This document shows, one piece after another, positions 17,010-24,867 of a stretch of DNA of 64,000 nt; position 1 is the stretch's first letter, and each line of letters opens with the position of its first letter. Origin of the DNA: Streptomyces sp. HUAS ZL42. GTDB taxonomy: Bacteria; Actinomycetota; Actinomycetes; Streptomycetales; Streptomycetaceae. Position numbers and translations under genes: made by a program. The notes under the pieces were generated by a model that saw nothing but the letters and a program-made list of their open reading frames with translations, was not told the origin of the DNA and made no database searches. The DNA lies in NCBI RefSeq assembly GCF_040782645.1, contig NZ_CP160403.1, positions 5,181,001 to 5,245,000 of the forward strand, in the 5' to 3' direction.

Positions 17010-17191
17010 CCGGACTGGGCGAGCAGCATCACGAGGATCACCGCGCCGATGCCGCCGATCATGCTGTTCTTGGCCTTGATCCCGATGGAGAACGCGAGGA
17101 ACCCGATGATGCCCATCGGCCCGTACTTCCACTGGACGAGCTGCTCGAATCCGAAGGCGAGTGCTGCGACGAGGATGGCGATGAGCGGCAT
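17006..17191 (-). CDS. 61-aa membrane peptide, paralog A
   Basis: Two to three hydrophobic segments: LIAILVAALAFGFEQLVQWK (about 3-22), GIIGFLAFSIGIKAKN (about 27-42) and IGGIGAVILVMLLAQ (about 45-59). The pattern EQ-x3-WKYG-x2-G-x-IG and SIGIKAK is shared with the second peptide at 18310-18498. GGAGGAACCGCT precedes the ATG. It is divergent from a GntR-type regulator across a palindrome, so it is the probable regulated target. I know of no described family. Confidence 0.8.
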   Translation of the reverse strand: MPLIAILVAALAFGFEQLVQWKYGPMGIIGFLAFSIGIKAKNSMIGGIGAVILVMLLAQSG

Positions 17192-17248
17192 AGCGGTTCC
17201 TCCGGTTCCTCCTAGGGGATAGGCCCCTCCAAGTCCGACCATGTTGTA

Positions 17249-17267
17249 GAAGTTGGCTACCAACTTC
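17249..17267. promoter_or_regulatory. Palindromic operator between peptide A and GntR-1
   Basis: GAAGTTGG-CTA-CCAACTTC is a perfect 8-3-8 inverted repeat. Its core AGTTGGCNACCAACT recurs at the second peptide/GntR pair (18578-18592), so it is probably the binding site of these regulators. Confidence 0.7.
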
Positions 17268-17353
17268 ACTGTACTTATCTCCGCTTGGGAGCGTCTCATA
17301 ACCACCTTCCCATGAACTGCCAAAAGATGGCGGGAAGTTGTAGTGTTTTGGTC

Positions 17354-18274
17354 GTGGACCCGGAACACGCCTCCGTCAATGGACGGAAGACGCCCCAGCG
17401 GCCACGGCCGACCCAGAGGACACACCACGACGTGGCCGACGAGCTGCGCACCCGGATCAGGTCCGGCGTGCTGCGGCCAGGTCAGCGCATGCCCACGCAG
17501 GCCAGGCTGGCCGACGAATTCGGCGTCGAGCGCGGTGCCGTACGCGAAGCCCTGCGGATCCTGCAGGCGGAGCACCTGCTGACCGGCGTTTCCAAGGGGA
17601 GCCCGGCGACGGTGGCGCCGGATCCGGGCCTCACCAGGCCCGTCACCGGGCCGGGGGCTCCGCCGCTGCCCACCACGGTGGCTCTCGCCCCGCGCATCGC
17701 GGCCGCCTTCGCGTCCTCGCACGTCGAGATCGACGCCCTCTGCCTGACCTCGGTCTCCCTCACGCTCGCCATCGGCGAACCGCTGCGCCGGATCCACGCG
17801 GGGGAGCTGAAACCGGCCAAGGTCGACGTCCGCGTCCTGCTGCCGTCCCGCGACATAGACCTCGCGTTCCCGACCCCGGTGGACGCCCCGGCCGAGCACG
17901 GTCGGCTGCAGCGCCGCTGGCTCGCCCACCGCAACGCGCAGGGTCAGGTACTGCAGCACAACCTGCAGTCCCTGCACGCGACGCACGGCATAGACGTCCA
18001 CATCACGTTTCGCGCACTGCCCTTCACGCCACCCGTGAAGCTGTACCTTCTCAACGGTACGGAGGCGTTGTTCGCCTACTACACGCTCACGCGCCGCGAG
18101 CAGGAGATCGACCACAAGCACCTGCAGATGTACGACGCCGAGGGCACGCAGTCGATGCTGTTCGCCTTCGACCAGGGCGCCGGGCTGCGCGACACGACGT
18201 TCGTCGAGCAGTCCCATCTGTGGTTCAACGCACTGTGGGAGACGATCAGTTCGGAGCTGGTGCTCACGAGCTGA
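17354..18274 (+). CDS. GntR-type regulator 1
   Basis: A 306-aa protein with a GntR winged helix (about 25-90, VADELRTRIRSGVLRPGQRM, then FGVERGAVREALRILQAE) and a ~200-residue C-terminal domain that is neither obvious FCD nor UTRA. It contains VRVLLPSRDIDLAF, QRRWLAHRNAQGQVLQHN and FRALPFTPPVKLYLLNG, nearly identical to regulator 2. GTG 17354 is chosen because TAGTGT (17341-17346) ends 7 nt upstream; the upstream in-frame ATGs would lie in the promoter. It is divergent from membrane peptide A. Confidence 0.85.
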   Translation: MDPEHASVNGRKTPQRPRPTQRTHHDVADELRTRIRSGVLRPGQRMPTQARLADEFGVERGAVREALRILQAEHLLTGVSKGSPATVAPDPGLTRPVTGPGAPPLPTTVALAPRIAAAFASSHVEIDALCLTSVSLTLAIGEPLRRIHAGELKPAKVDVRVLLPSRDIDLAFPTPVDAPAEHGRLQRRWLAHRNAQGQVLQHNLQSLHATHGIDVHITFRALPFTPPVKLYLLNGTEALFAYYTLTRREQEIDHKHLQMYDAEGTQSMLFAFDQGAGLRDTTFVEQSHLWFNALWETISSELVLTS

Positions 18275-18285
18275 TCGTCTCCCAC
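18235..18285 (+). terminator. 15-bp inverted repeat at the end of GntR-1
   Basis: GTGGGAGACGATCAG (18235-18249) and CTGATCGTCTCCCAC (18271-18285) are perfect complements with a 21-nt loop and enclose the regulator's stop codon. A terminator is the simplest reading. The convergent peptide B gene ends 25 nt downstream. Confidence 0.55.
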
Positions 18286-18309
18286 GGCGGCTGACCTGGT
18301 GCGTCCGGC

Positions 18310-18498
18310 TCATAGTGCCGGCCTCGTCACCAGGAGGGCCAGAATGACGGCCCCGATCGAACTGACCGCCGGACTCTTGGCCTTGATGCCGACGCTGAGC
18401 AGCACCAGACCGATGACGCCGACGGCTCCGTACTTCCACTTGAGCGTCTGCTCCAGGCCGACGACGAAGACCGTGGAGAGGAGGGCGATGGCAGGCAT
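18310..18498 (-). CDS. 62-aa membrane peptide, paralog B
   Basis: Homolog of the 61-aa peptide at 17006-17191: MPAIALLSTVFVVGLEQTLK, WKYGAVGVIGLVLLSVGIKA and a final hydrophobic segment (SSIGAVILALLV). The EQ-x3-WKYG and VGIKAK motifs are shared. AAGGGGGAA precedes the ATG. It is divergent from GntR-2 over a copy of the same palindrome. The compact double-helix shape with a KAK loop recalls holin-like or stress peptides, but this is only shape. Confidence 0.8.
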   Translation of the reverse strand: MPAIALLSTVFVVGLEQTLKWKYGAVGVIGLVLLSVGIKAKSPAVSSIGAVILALLVTRPAL

Positions 18499-18577
18499 GG
18501 TGTTCCCCCTTCTGGCTGCCGGACGGAACGGTCGTGGGGGGTTACGAGAGGAAGCAAACCTTCCGCCAACTCTCTCA

Positions 18578-18592
18578 AGTTGGCAACCAACT
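18578..18592. promoter_or_regulatory. Palindromic operator between peptide B and GntR-2
   Basis: AGTTGG-CAA-CCAACT, a 6-3-6 perfect palindrome matching the core of the 17249-17267 site. The flanking 60 nt are AT-rich for this genome and include ACTTGGCTACTACT, a possible second half-site. Confidence 0.7.
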
Positions 18593-18679
18593 CTTACTAT
18601 GTTGTCCCCACTTGGCTACTACTCATAAACAACTTTCAAACAACTCCCCATAGATGGATCAGAGTTGTAGCGTTTGGTC

Positions 18680-19552
18680 GTGACCCAGGAGAGCGTGGCA
18701 GTGAACGGCAGCAGAAGGCTGACACCCCAGGAGATCGCGGACGTCCTGCGCGAACGCATCCGCGTCGGCGACCTCAAGGCGGGTGACCGCCTGCCCACCC
18801 AGGCCGAACTCGCGGAGGAGTTCGGCGTGGAACGCGGCACGGTCCGCCAGGCCCTGCGGGCATTGCAGGGCGACGGTCTCCTCACCAATGTGAGCAAGGG
18901 CAGTCCACCGCGGATCGCGGAACCGGCACCGGTGCGAGGCGAGCCCCAGCCGACGATGGTGGGCCTGGCGCCGCGGTTGACGCAGGCGTTCTCCGTGCCT
19001 CGGGTACGGATCGATGTCGTGTGCCACACGGCCGAGACCCTGATGCTGGCCACCGGTGAGCCACTGCGCCTGATCCATGAGGGGCGCATACGGCCCCAGT
19101 CGATCGACGTCCGCATCCTGGTTCCCTCCCGCGACATCGAGCTCGCCTTTCCTGTACTGGTCGAAGCCCCCGGCGACGCCAACCCGGTGCACCAGCGCTG
19201 GCTGGCGATGCGCAACGCCCAGGGCCAAGTGCTCCAGCACAACCTGCTGTCCCTCCGCTCCACGCACGGCATCGACGTCAGCGTCACTTTCCGGGCGCTG
19301 CCGTTCACTCCGCCCGTGAAGCTCTACCTGCTCAACGGTGAGGAAGCGTTGATCGGGTACTACATGCTCACCAGGCGGGAAGAGGAGTACGGGAGCCAGA
19401 CCCTGGACATGTACGACGCGCTCGGCTCGCAGTCCCTGCTCTTCTCGTTCCTCAAACAGGCCGGCCAGCGCGACGCCGCGTTCGTGGAGGAATCCCAGAA
19501 GTGGTTCGACGCCCTCTGGGAAACCATCACGACGGACCTGACACTCTCCTAG
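18680..19552 (+). CDS. GntR-type regulator 2
   Basis: A 290-aa paralog of regulator 1. Winged helix about 14-80 (PQEIADVLRERIRVGDLKAG, FGVERGTVRQALRALQGDG), then the same unnamed effector domain with VRILVPSRDIELAFPV, QRWLAMRNAQGQVLQHN and FRALPFTPPVKLYLLNGEEA. GTG 18680 lies 6 nt after TAGCGT (18668-18673), so the mRNA is probably leaderless. Its TAG overlaps the GTG of the HAD gene by one base, so regulator and phosphatase are co-translated. Confidence 0.85.
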   Translation: MTQESVAVNGSRRLTPQEIADVLRERIRVGDLKAGDRLPTQAELAEEFGVERGTVRQALRALQGDGLLTNVSKGSPPRIAEPAPVRGEPQPTMVGLAPRLTQAFSVPRVRIDVVCHTAETLMLATGEPLRLIHEGRIRPQSIDVRILVPSRDIELAFPVLVEAPGDANPVHQRWLAMRNAQGQVLQHNLLSLRSTHGIDVSVTFRALPFTPPVKLYLLNGEEALIGYYMLTRREEEYGSQTLDMYDALGSQSLLFSFLKQAGQRDAAFVEESQKWFDALWETITTDLTLS

Positions 19553-20286
19553 TGACCTCTGAGACGACGCACACTGAACCGGTGGCTGCTGAGACAGAAC
19601 AACTGGGTTCACTGATAGCCCCCGTTCGGTACGTGCTCTGGGACCTGGACGGGCCCATGTGCCGACTGTTCGCCGGCTACCCGGCGGACGGGATCGCCCA
19701 TGAGTTGGTGGAGTTGATCGACAGGCTGGGGATGGGAAGCCTGTTGACCGAGGAGGAACGATCCGGCACCGACCCGCATTTCGTTCTGCCGGGCGTCCAC
19801 AGGCGGCATCGGGGGAGCGACCTCGTCTTTGAGCTCGAGGCGTGGCTCACTCGGCGTGAGCTGGAGGCCGTGCCCCGCGCGCTGCCCACTCCGTACGCGG
19901 ACCCGCTGATCAGGACCTGGTCGGCACTCGGGGCCAGGTTCGCGATCACAACCAACAACTCCGCGCTCGCGGCAACGGCCTATATAGAGAGCCGTCGGCT
20001 GACCGACTGCTTTCCCTACGTCTACGGCCGGACGCAGAACCTCGACCTCATGAAACCGAACCCGTACTGCCTGGAGCAGGCTGTCAAGGCCATGGGCGCC
20101 ACACCCTCCGCCACCCTGATGATCGGCGACTCTCCAACGGACCTCGAGGCTGCGCAACGTGCCGGCGTCTCGTTTCTCGGCTATGCGTGCAACGAGCGCA
20201 AGGATCGGCTGCTTCGGGAGGCCGGGGCCACGTCGATCGTGGGTTCTCTGGAGGAGGTCCTGAAACTGCTCCGTGGCAAGGACTGA
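19552..20286 (+). CDS. HAD-family hydrolase 1
   Basis: A 244-aa HAD phosphatase with motif I WDLDGP (nucleophile Asp in LWDLDGPMCRLF), motif II TNNS, motif III Lys in MKPNP and motif IV GDSPTD. A helical cap lies between motifs I and II. The substrate is unknown. It is paralogous to the HAD at 22784-23515 (shared DGPxCRLF, TNNS, MKPxP and GD-x-TDL-x-A). It starts at GTG 19552, directly coupled to GntR-2. Confidence 0.88.
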   Translation: MTSETTHTEPVAAETEQLGSLIAPVRYVLWDLDGPMCRLFAGYPADGIAHELVELIDRLGMGSLLTEEERSGTDPHFVLPGVHRRHRGSDLVFELEAWLTRRELEAVPRALPTPYADPLIRTWSALGARFAITTNNSALAATAYIESRRLTDCFPYVYGRTQNLDLMKPNPYCLEQAVKAMGATPSATLMIGDSPTDLEAAQRAGVSFLGYACNERKDRLLREAGATSIVGSLEEVLKLLRGKD

Positions 20287-20357
20287 GTCATCAGGAGCAG
20301 CGGCATCAGAGCTGGGAGTGATCACCGGCCCCCCTTGGAATCCGTCAACGTGCGGGA

Positions 20358-20424
20358 CAATTGGACTGGTTGACTCGGATTGGACTTCCCCGGCGCTGGA
20401 GATCCTTAATCATCAGTCCAATTG
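20358..20424. promoter_or_regulatory. Operator cluster before GntR-3
   Basis: CAATTGGACT (20358-20367) and its exact complement AGTCCAATTG (20415-20424) are 47 nt apart, with a third copy ATTGGACT at 20379-20386. The arrangement resembles a DNA-looping or cooperative operator. It differs from the AGTTGGCNACCAACT sites of regulators 1 and 2. Confidence 0.6.
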
Positions 20425-20495
20425 ACAGTTCGTCGGTGGCGGTAAGTTGCCTGAACACGGGTGTACCTCCGGCCGGACGGCGGTAGGTTCTGAGG

Positions 20496-21377
20496 GTGGA
20501 AACCTCAGCAGCTGCGGAAGGCTTGGGCCGGGAGTCCGCCCGGGTGGCGGAGTTCCTGCGGGAGCGGATCACGGACGGGACGTATCCCAGGGGCCACCTG
20601 CTCCCCACGCAGCGGCAGCTGGCGGCGGAGCTCAAGGTCTCCCGGGACACGGTTCAGCGCGCACTCAGGCAGCTCGTCGAAGCCGGTCTGATCGAAGCCC
20701 GCCAGGGCAGCGGCAGCCGGGTCGTGCGGGTGCCCTCCCTCGGTCCCCTGAAGGCGCCCGGCGCGCTGCCGGGCGTGCCCTCGCTCGAGCCGCTGATCCG
20801 GCAGGCCTTCGAGGAGCGGAAGGTGAGCCTGGATGTCTTTACGCTGACCTCGGAGACCCTGGTCAGCCACCTCGCGGTGCAGGAAGACCGCATCCTTCGC
20901 GCGCGTGAGATCCGACCTGAGGAGTTGCGCATCCGCATGCTGCTGCCGGCGGAGGACGCACCGCTCGCCTACCCCCGGGCCAAGGACCCGGACGACCCCC
21001 GGATCTGGGTGCGCTGGAGGACGATGGCCCGTCGGCACACCAGGAAGGTGCGTCAGGTGGTCGACCGGCTCGCCGATGCGGGCGTGGACGCCCGGCTGGA
21101 GATCCAGCGCGTGCCGATGACCCCGCAGTTCAAGCTGTACATACTCAACGACGCCCACATGCTCTTCGGCCCGTACGAGGTGATCGACACCGTCATCCCG
21201 CTCGAGGACGAGGACGAGACCCAGGTGGATTCCTACGACGTACTGGGCGCGCACTCGGCACTCACGTACCACGGCATGTCCGAAGGCGACCATGCTGCCG
21301 CCTTCTTCGAGAGTATGCGTGGCTGGTTCGATTCGAATTGGGACATTCTGAGCGAGGCCTCGAGTCGTAAGAGGTGA
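20496..21377 (+). CDS. GntR-type regulator 3
   Basis: A 293-aa divergent relative of regulators 1 and 2. Winged helix about 10-80 (VAEFLRERITDGTYPRGHLL, LKVSRDTVQRALRQL). The effector domain keeps IRMLLPAEDAPLAYP, a WRTMARRHTRKV stretch in place of QRWLAxRNAQGQ, and VPMTPQFKLYILNDAHMLFG. GTG 20496 lies 6 nt after TAGGTT (20484-20489). The kinase gene follows 96 nt downstream. Confidence 0.85.
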   Translation: METSAAAEGLGRESARVAEFLRERITDGTYPRGHLLPTQRQLAAELKVSRDTVQRALRQLVEAGLIEARQGSGSRVVRVPSLGPLKAPGALPGVPSLEPLIRQAFEERKVSLDVFTLTSETLVSHLAVQEDRILRAREIRPEELRIRMLLPAEDAPLAYPRAKDPDDPRIWVRWRTMARRHTRKVRQVVDRLADAGVDARLEIQRVPMTPQFKLYILNDAHMLFGPYEVIDTVIPLEDEDETQVDSYDVLGAHSALTYHGMSEGDHAAAFFESMRGWFDSNWDILSEASSRKR

Positions 21378-21473
21378 GATGTCGGGACACGGCCTGATAC
21401 GGAGGGTGAGAGGGCGTGTCCAAATAGTGACACGGCGTGAGGAACCTCGAGTCTCGTACTACTCTGTGCGCCC

Positions 21474-22736
21474 ATGTCGTCCCCTCTGCACCGCAGAGCG
21501 TTCCATTCCTTGGTACGCCGACTCGCGGAGGCGCGGCGCCGCAGCCCCGACGGGGAGGTGGTTTCCGGCCATCACAACACGAACCTCATCCTGCCCCTGG
21601 GCCGTCCGCTGGCCTTCTTGCTGGGGGAGTCGTCGGGGCACGTTCTCGCCAAGTTCCGCACCCCCCTTCAGGCGGTGGAGGTAGTGCCGCGGATCTGGCG
21701 TCGCGAGTCGGAGGTGCTGGGGGCGCTGCGCGGGCGGCTGAGCCAAGTGCCACGCTGTCTCGCGGACTTCGGAGAATGGTCTCTGCACGACTATCTGCCG
21801 GGCCGCGCCCTGGCTGACGAGGTGCCCGCCGGGAGGATCGGCGAGGCCCGGGTGGCCGCGCTCGCCGAGTTCTTCGCCGGCCTGGCCGGTGTGCGTGAGG
21901 CCGACCTGCCCCCGTTGCCCGCCGACTGGCCGGTCGACGGCGACAGCCGGGGCTTCCTGGGCTGGCTCGCCCGGTTTGCGGAGCAGAAGGTGCACCAGGC
22001 CAATCGGCCGCGCTTCGGCAGGCTCTTCGACGATGTCGGCATTCCATTCGATGCCGTCGAGCGTTTCATGGCCTCCGTGCCCAAGTTGACCGCACGTCCG
22101 TTCGTGCTCCTGCATACGGACGTGCACCGGGCCAATGTGCTGATTGTGGACGACCCGGAGACACTGGACGAGCGTCTCGCGGTCATCGACTGGGAACTCG
22201 CCCTGTACGGCGATCCGCTGCACGATCTGGCGACCCACCTGGTCCGGATGGACTACGACGAGTCCGAGTACGACCTGATGCTCGAGCTGTGGACGAAGGC
22301 GATGCTCGACGCGGGCCACGCCGACATGACCGCTGACCAGGAACGCGACCTGGACGCCTACCTCGGCTTCGAGTACGTCCAGTCGCTGTACCCCGACGTG
22401 ATGCGGGCCGCGCTGTACCTGCCGGACGACCCCGGCGAGCAGGACCTGGCCGCTGCGGCGGGCCGTGTCCGCCGCGCCCTGAGCCGGGCGATGCAGCCGC
22501 TGTCCCTCGCGGGTGAGCCGTTTGACGAGCAGCAGATCCGCGAGGCGCTGCGTCGTTGGCACTCGGCAGACGGGGAGTGGCGGACCCGCGCCGACGACGG
22601 CGGGGAAGGGGCGGCGCAAGGGGAGATAGCGGGGCCGGCCGAGGTGCGGAAGTGGAGGACGTACCGCTCCCGCACGGAGCGTGCGGAGCGTCCGGCGCCC
22701 GATCGGCAGAGGGAGCCCACGGGCGTGCACAGCTGA
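21474..22736 (+). CDS. APH/choline-kinase-type phosphotransferase
   Basis: A 420-aa protein with the kinase-like fold: the catalytic loop VLLHTDVHRANVL (Asp and Asn of HxDxxxxN) and the metal-binding VIDWELALYGDPLHDLA. The N-lobe includes GHHNTNLILP and a VLAKFR segment with the candidate ATP Lys. The C-terminal 60 residues are charged and disordered. The small-molecule substrate is unknown. TACTCT ends 8 nt before the ATG. A HAD phosphatase follows 47 nt downstream, which suggests a kinase/phosphatase pair. Confidence 0.85.
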   Translation: MSSPLHRRAFHSLVRRLAEARRRSPDGEVVSGHHNTNLILPLGRPLAFLLGESSGHVLAKFRTPLQAVEVVPRIWRRESEVLGALRGRLSQVPRCLADFGEWSLHDYLPGRALADEVPAGRIGEARVAALAEFFAGLAGVREADLPPLPADWPVDGDSRGFLGWLARFAEQKVHQANRPRFGRLFDDVGIPFDAVERFMASVPKLTARPFVLLHTDVHRANVLIVDDPETLDERLAVIDWELALYGDPLHDLATHLVRMDYDESEYDLMLELWTKAMLDAGHADMTADQERDLDAYLGFEYVQSLYPDVMRAALYLPDDPGEQDLAAAAGRVRRALSRAMQPLSLAGEPFDEQQIREALRRWHSADGEWRTRADDGGEGAAQGEIAGPAEVRKWRTYRSRTERAERPAPDRQREPTGVHS

Positions 22737-22783
22737 CGGGATGCGCGGAAGCGCACGGAGGCAAGGGGACACGGAGGAACGGC

Positions 22784-23515
22784 ATGGCTGTTGACCTCGA
22801 CGACGTCACGGGCGTTCGGAAACTGCTGGCCGGTGCCGGCAGCGTTCTGTTCGACTTCGACGGGCCGATCTGCCGCCTCTTCCCCGACGGCTCCTCGAAG
22901 TCGGTGGCCGACGAACTCCGTGAGACGGTGGACCGGTTCGGAGCAGGGGACGTCCTCTCGGTGGATGAGCGCACCCATATCGATCCCCACGTGGTGCTCC
23001 GTGCCGTGCACCGGGCGGCGCGGCGCGACCCGCGCCTGAGCCGCATGGTGTCCCTGCTGGAGGCGCAGGTGACGGCGGGCGAAGTGGCTGCCGCGAGTAC
23101 CGCCGAGCTGACACTGCACGTGGACACGGTGGTCGAGCTGCTGTTCGGGCGGGGTGTACGGCTCGCAGTGGTCACGAACAACTCCCCCGTGGCGGCCCAC
23201 GCCTATCTCCGGGACCACGGCCTGATCCGCTACTTCAGCGCTGTCGAGGGCCGGCGGCCGAACGACCCCGGCCTGATGAAGCCCCACCCCGATGTCGTCC
23301 TCCGGGCTCTGGACGGTCTGCACCTCCCGCCCCGGCGGGCGGTGATGATCGGGGACACCGGGACGGACCTGCAGGCGGCGTCACGGGCGGGCGTCTCCTT
23401 CATCGGGTACGGGCGCAACGACCAGAAGGCGGAGAAGCTGCGGGACGCGGGCGCCGAGGTCGTGGTGGGCTCGTATCTTCCGGTGCTGGAAGGGGAGCGC
23501 GGGCATGGTTCTTGA
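22784..23515 (+). CDS. HAD-family hydrolase 2
   Basis: A 243-aa HAD phosphatase: motif I FDFDGPICRLFPDG, motif II TNNS, motif III MKPHPD, motif IV IGDTGTDLQAA. It is closely related to HAD 1, with the same cap length. GGAGGAACGGC precedes the ATG. It is probably co-transcribed with the kinase upstream. The last 11 bp overlap the start of a TetR gene remnant. Confidence 0.88.
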   Translation: MAVDLDDVTGVRKLLAGAGSVLFDFDGPICRLFPDGSSKSVADELRETVDRFGAGDVLSVDERTHIDPHVVLRAVHRAARRDPRLSRMVSLLEAQVTAGEVAAASTAELTLHVDTVVELLFGRGVRLAVVTNNSPVAAHAYLRDHGLIRYFSAVEGRRPNDPGLMKPHPDVVLRALDGLHLPPRRAVMIGDTGTDLQAASRAGVSFIGYGRNDQKAEKLRDAGAEVVVGSYLPVLEGERGHGS

Positions 23516-23694
23516 GGCGGTCGTGTCGGACATCGCCGTCCGGCTGTTCCTGGAGAAGGGCTTCGACGCCGTGTCCGTCGCCGAGGTCGCCGCCGCCGCG
23601 GAGATCTCCAAGCCGACGCTCTTCCGGTACTTCCCGGCCAAGGAGGACCTCGTCCTGTACCGGATCACCGATCACGAAGGGGAGGCCGCCCGGG
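23505..23694 (+). pseudogene. Truncated TetR-family regulator gene
   Basis: From ATG 23505 about 63 residues form a complete TetR helix-turn-helix (LFLEKGFDAVSVAEVAAAAE, ISKPTLFRYFPAKEDLVLYR). Then the frame loses similarity to the family. The ligand-binding domain of about 130 residues is missing. The sequence goes directly into the 3' part of a helicase gene, in another frame. Confidence 0.75.
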
Positions 23695-23699
23695 TGGTG

Positions 23700-24027
23700 G
23701 CCGGGGCGTCCGGGGCGCCGTTGGGCAGGAGGGTTCCGTCGGCGTCGTCGCCGCCGACGCCGACACGGACCGGGTGCGCGAGGCGGTCGCCGCGGCCGGG
23801 ATCGCTGCCGCGGGGTCGGAGGACCCCGTCCCCCGGGTCACCGTGGTGCCCGCGAGCCTCGTCAAGGGACTCGAGTACGACCATGTCGTCGCCGTCGAGC
23901 CGGCGGCGATCGCGGAGGCGGAGGAGCGGGGACCGCACCGGCTGTACGTGGTGCTGACGCGGGCGGTGTCACGGCTGGAGGTGGTGCACGGCCAGCCGTT
24001 GCCGTTCTGGGCGACGACCGCCCGCCA
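23700..24027 (+). pseudogene. 3' fragment of a HelD-like UvrD-family helicase gene
   Basis: In a different frame from the TetR remnant, about 100 residues match the C-terminal end of HelD/UvrD-type ATPases: EGSVGVVAAD, then VTVVPASLVKGLEYDHVVAV and RLYVVLTRAVSRLEVVHGQP. Walker A and the rest of the ~700-residue enzyme are missing. The frame has no stop of its own and runs into the convergent nitroreductase-hemerythrin gene. A deletion joining two genes is the likely cause. Confidence 0.7.
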
Positions 24028-24033
24028 GGACGG

Positions 24034-24867
24034 TCAGCCGGCGTCGAGGAGCGGGATCAACTGCTCCTCCTCGTACGTCAGATGCGCCTCCAGCTCCGCC
24101 GTCAGACGGTCGACCTCGCTGCGGGCGGCGGCCAGGTCCCCCTGGGCGGACAGCACCCGGCGCAGTTCCTCCACCAGGGCCGCGATCCGCTCGTGCTCCT
24201 CGCGCAGGCGGGCCAGGGCAGGGGCGGACTCGGGACGGCGGTCGGCGAGGAACGGGAACAGGGCCATGTCCTCGCCGGTGTGGTGGTTGTGCAGGCCCTG
24301 GCAGAAGGTCAGGCAGTTGACGCGCAGTTGGGCGCCCAGGGTGGTGCCCTTGCCCATCTCCTGCCGGATCAGGGCGAGTTCGCGGCGGAACCCGTCGTGG
24401 ACCACCTTGATCGCCTCGCCGGGCGAACCGGCGTTGATGTTCGGCGGGCCGCCCTGGGCGATCTCGTACAGGGCGACCACCGGGATCACGCGGTCCGTCT
24501 TGTCCTGGTACGCCGCCCAGCCCGGGTCCGCCTCCACCGCCCGCGCGAAAGCCCGGTCGCGTTCCTCGCCCGCGAGGGCGACGGCCCGCGCCTCGTACGT
24601 GAACGCGCCGCTCTCGACGGTCACCTGGGGATGTACGAGGAGGTTGCGGTACCAGTCCGGGTGCTTCGGCGAGCCGCCGGCCGAGGCGATGACCAGGACG
24701 CGGTCGCCGCCGTCGGGGAGATAGCCGACGGGGGTGGTGTGCGGGGTGCCGGTGCGGGCGCCGGTGGTGGTGAGGAGGATCAGCCGGGCGCCTTCGAACC
24801 AGCCGCCCACGCGGCCCTTGTTGGCGCGGAACTCTTCGATGATCTGTTGATTGAAGTCGTTGGGCAC
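24034..24867 (-). CDS. Deazaflavin-type nitroreductase fused to hemerythrin
   Basis: A 277-aa fusion. Residues 1-135 form a Ddn-like split-barrel of the F420-dependent nitroreductase family (LILLTTTGARTGTPHTTPVG, ASAGGSPKHPDWYRNL). Residues 145-277 form a hemerythrin HHE domain with iron-ligand candidates in CQGLHNHHTGEDMALFPF, REEHERIAALVEEL and AHLTYEEEQLIPLL. It may couple F420 redox chemistry to oxygen or NO sensing. GTG 24867 has AAGAAGAGAG just upstream. Confidence 0.88.
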   Translation of the reverse strand: MPNDFNQQIIEEFRANKGRVGGWFEGARLILLTTTGARTGTPHTTPVGYLPDGGDRVLVIASAGGSPKHPDWYRNLLVHPQVTVESGAFTYEARAVALAGEERDRAFARAVEADPGWAAYQDKTDRVIPVVALYEIAQGGPPNINAGSPGEAIKVVHDGFRRELALIRQEMGKGTTLGAQLRVNCLTFCQGLHNHHTGEDMALFPFLADRRPESAPALARLREEHERIAALVEELRRVLSAQGDLAAARSEVDRLTAELEAHLTYEEEQLIPLLDAG

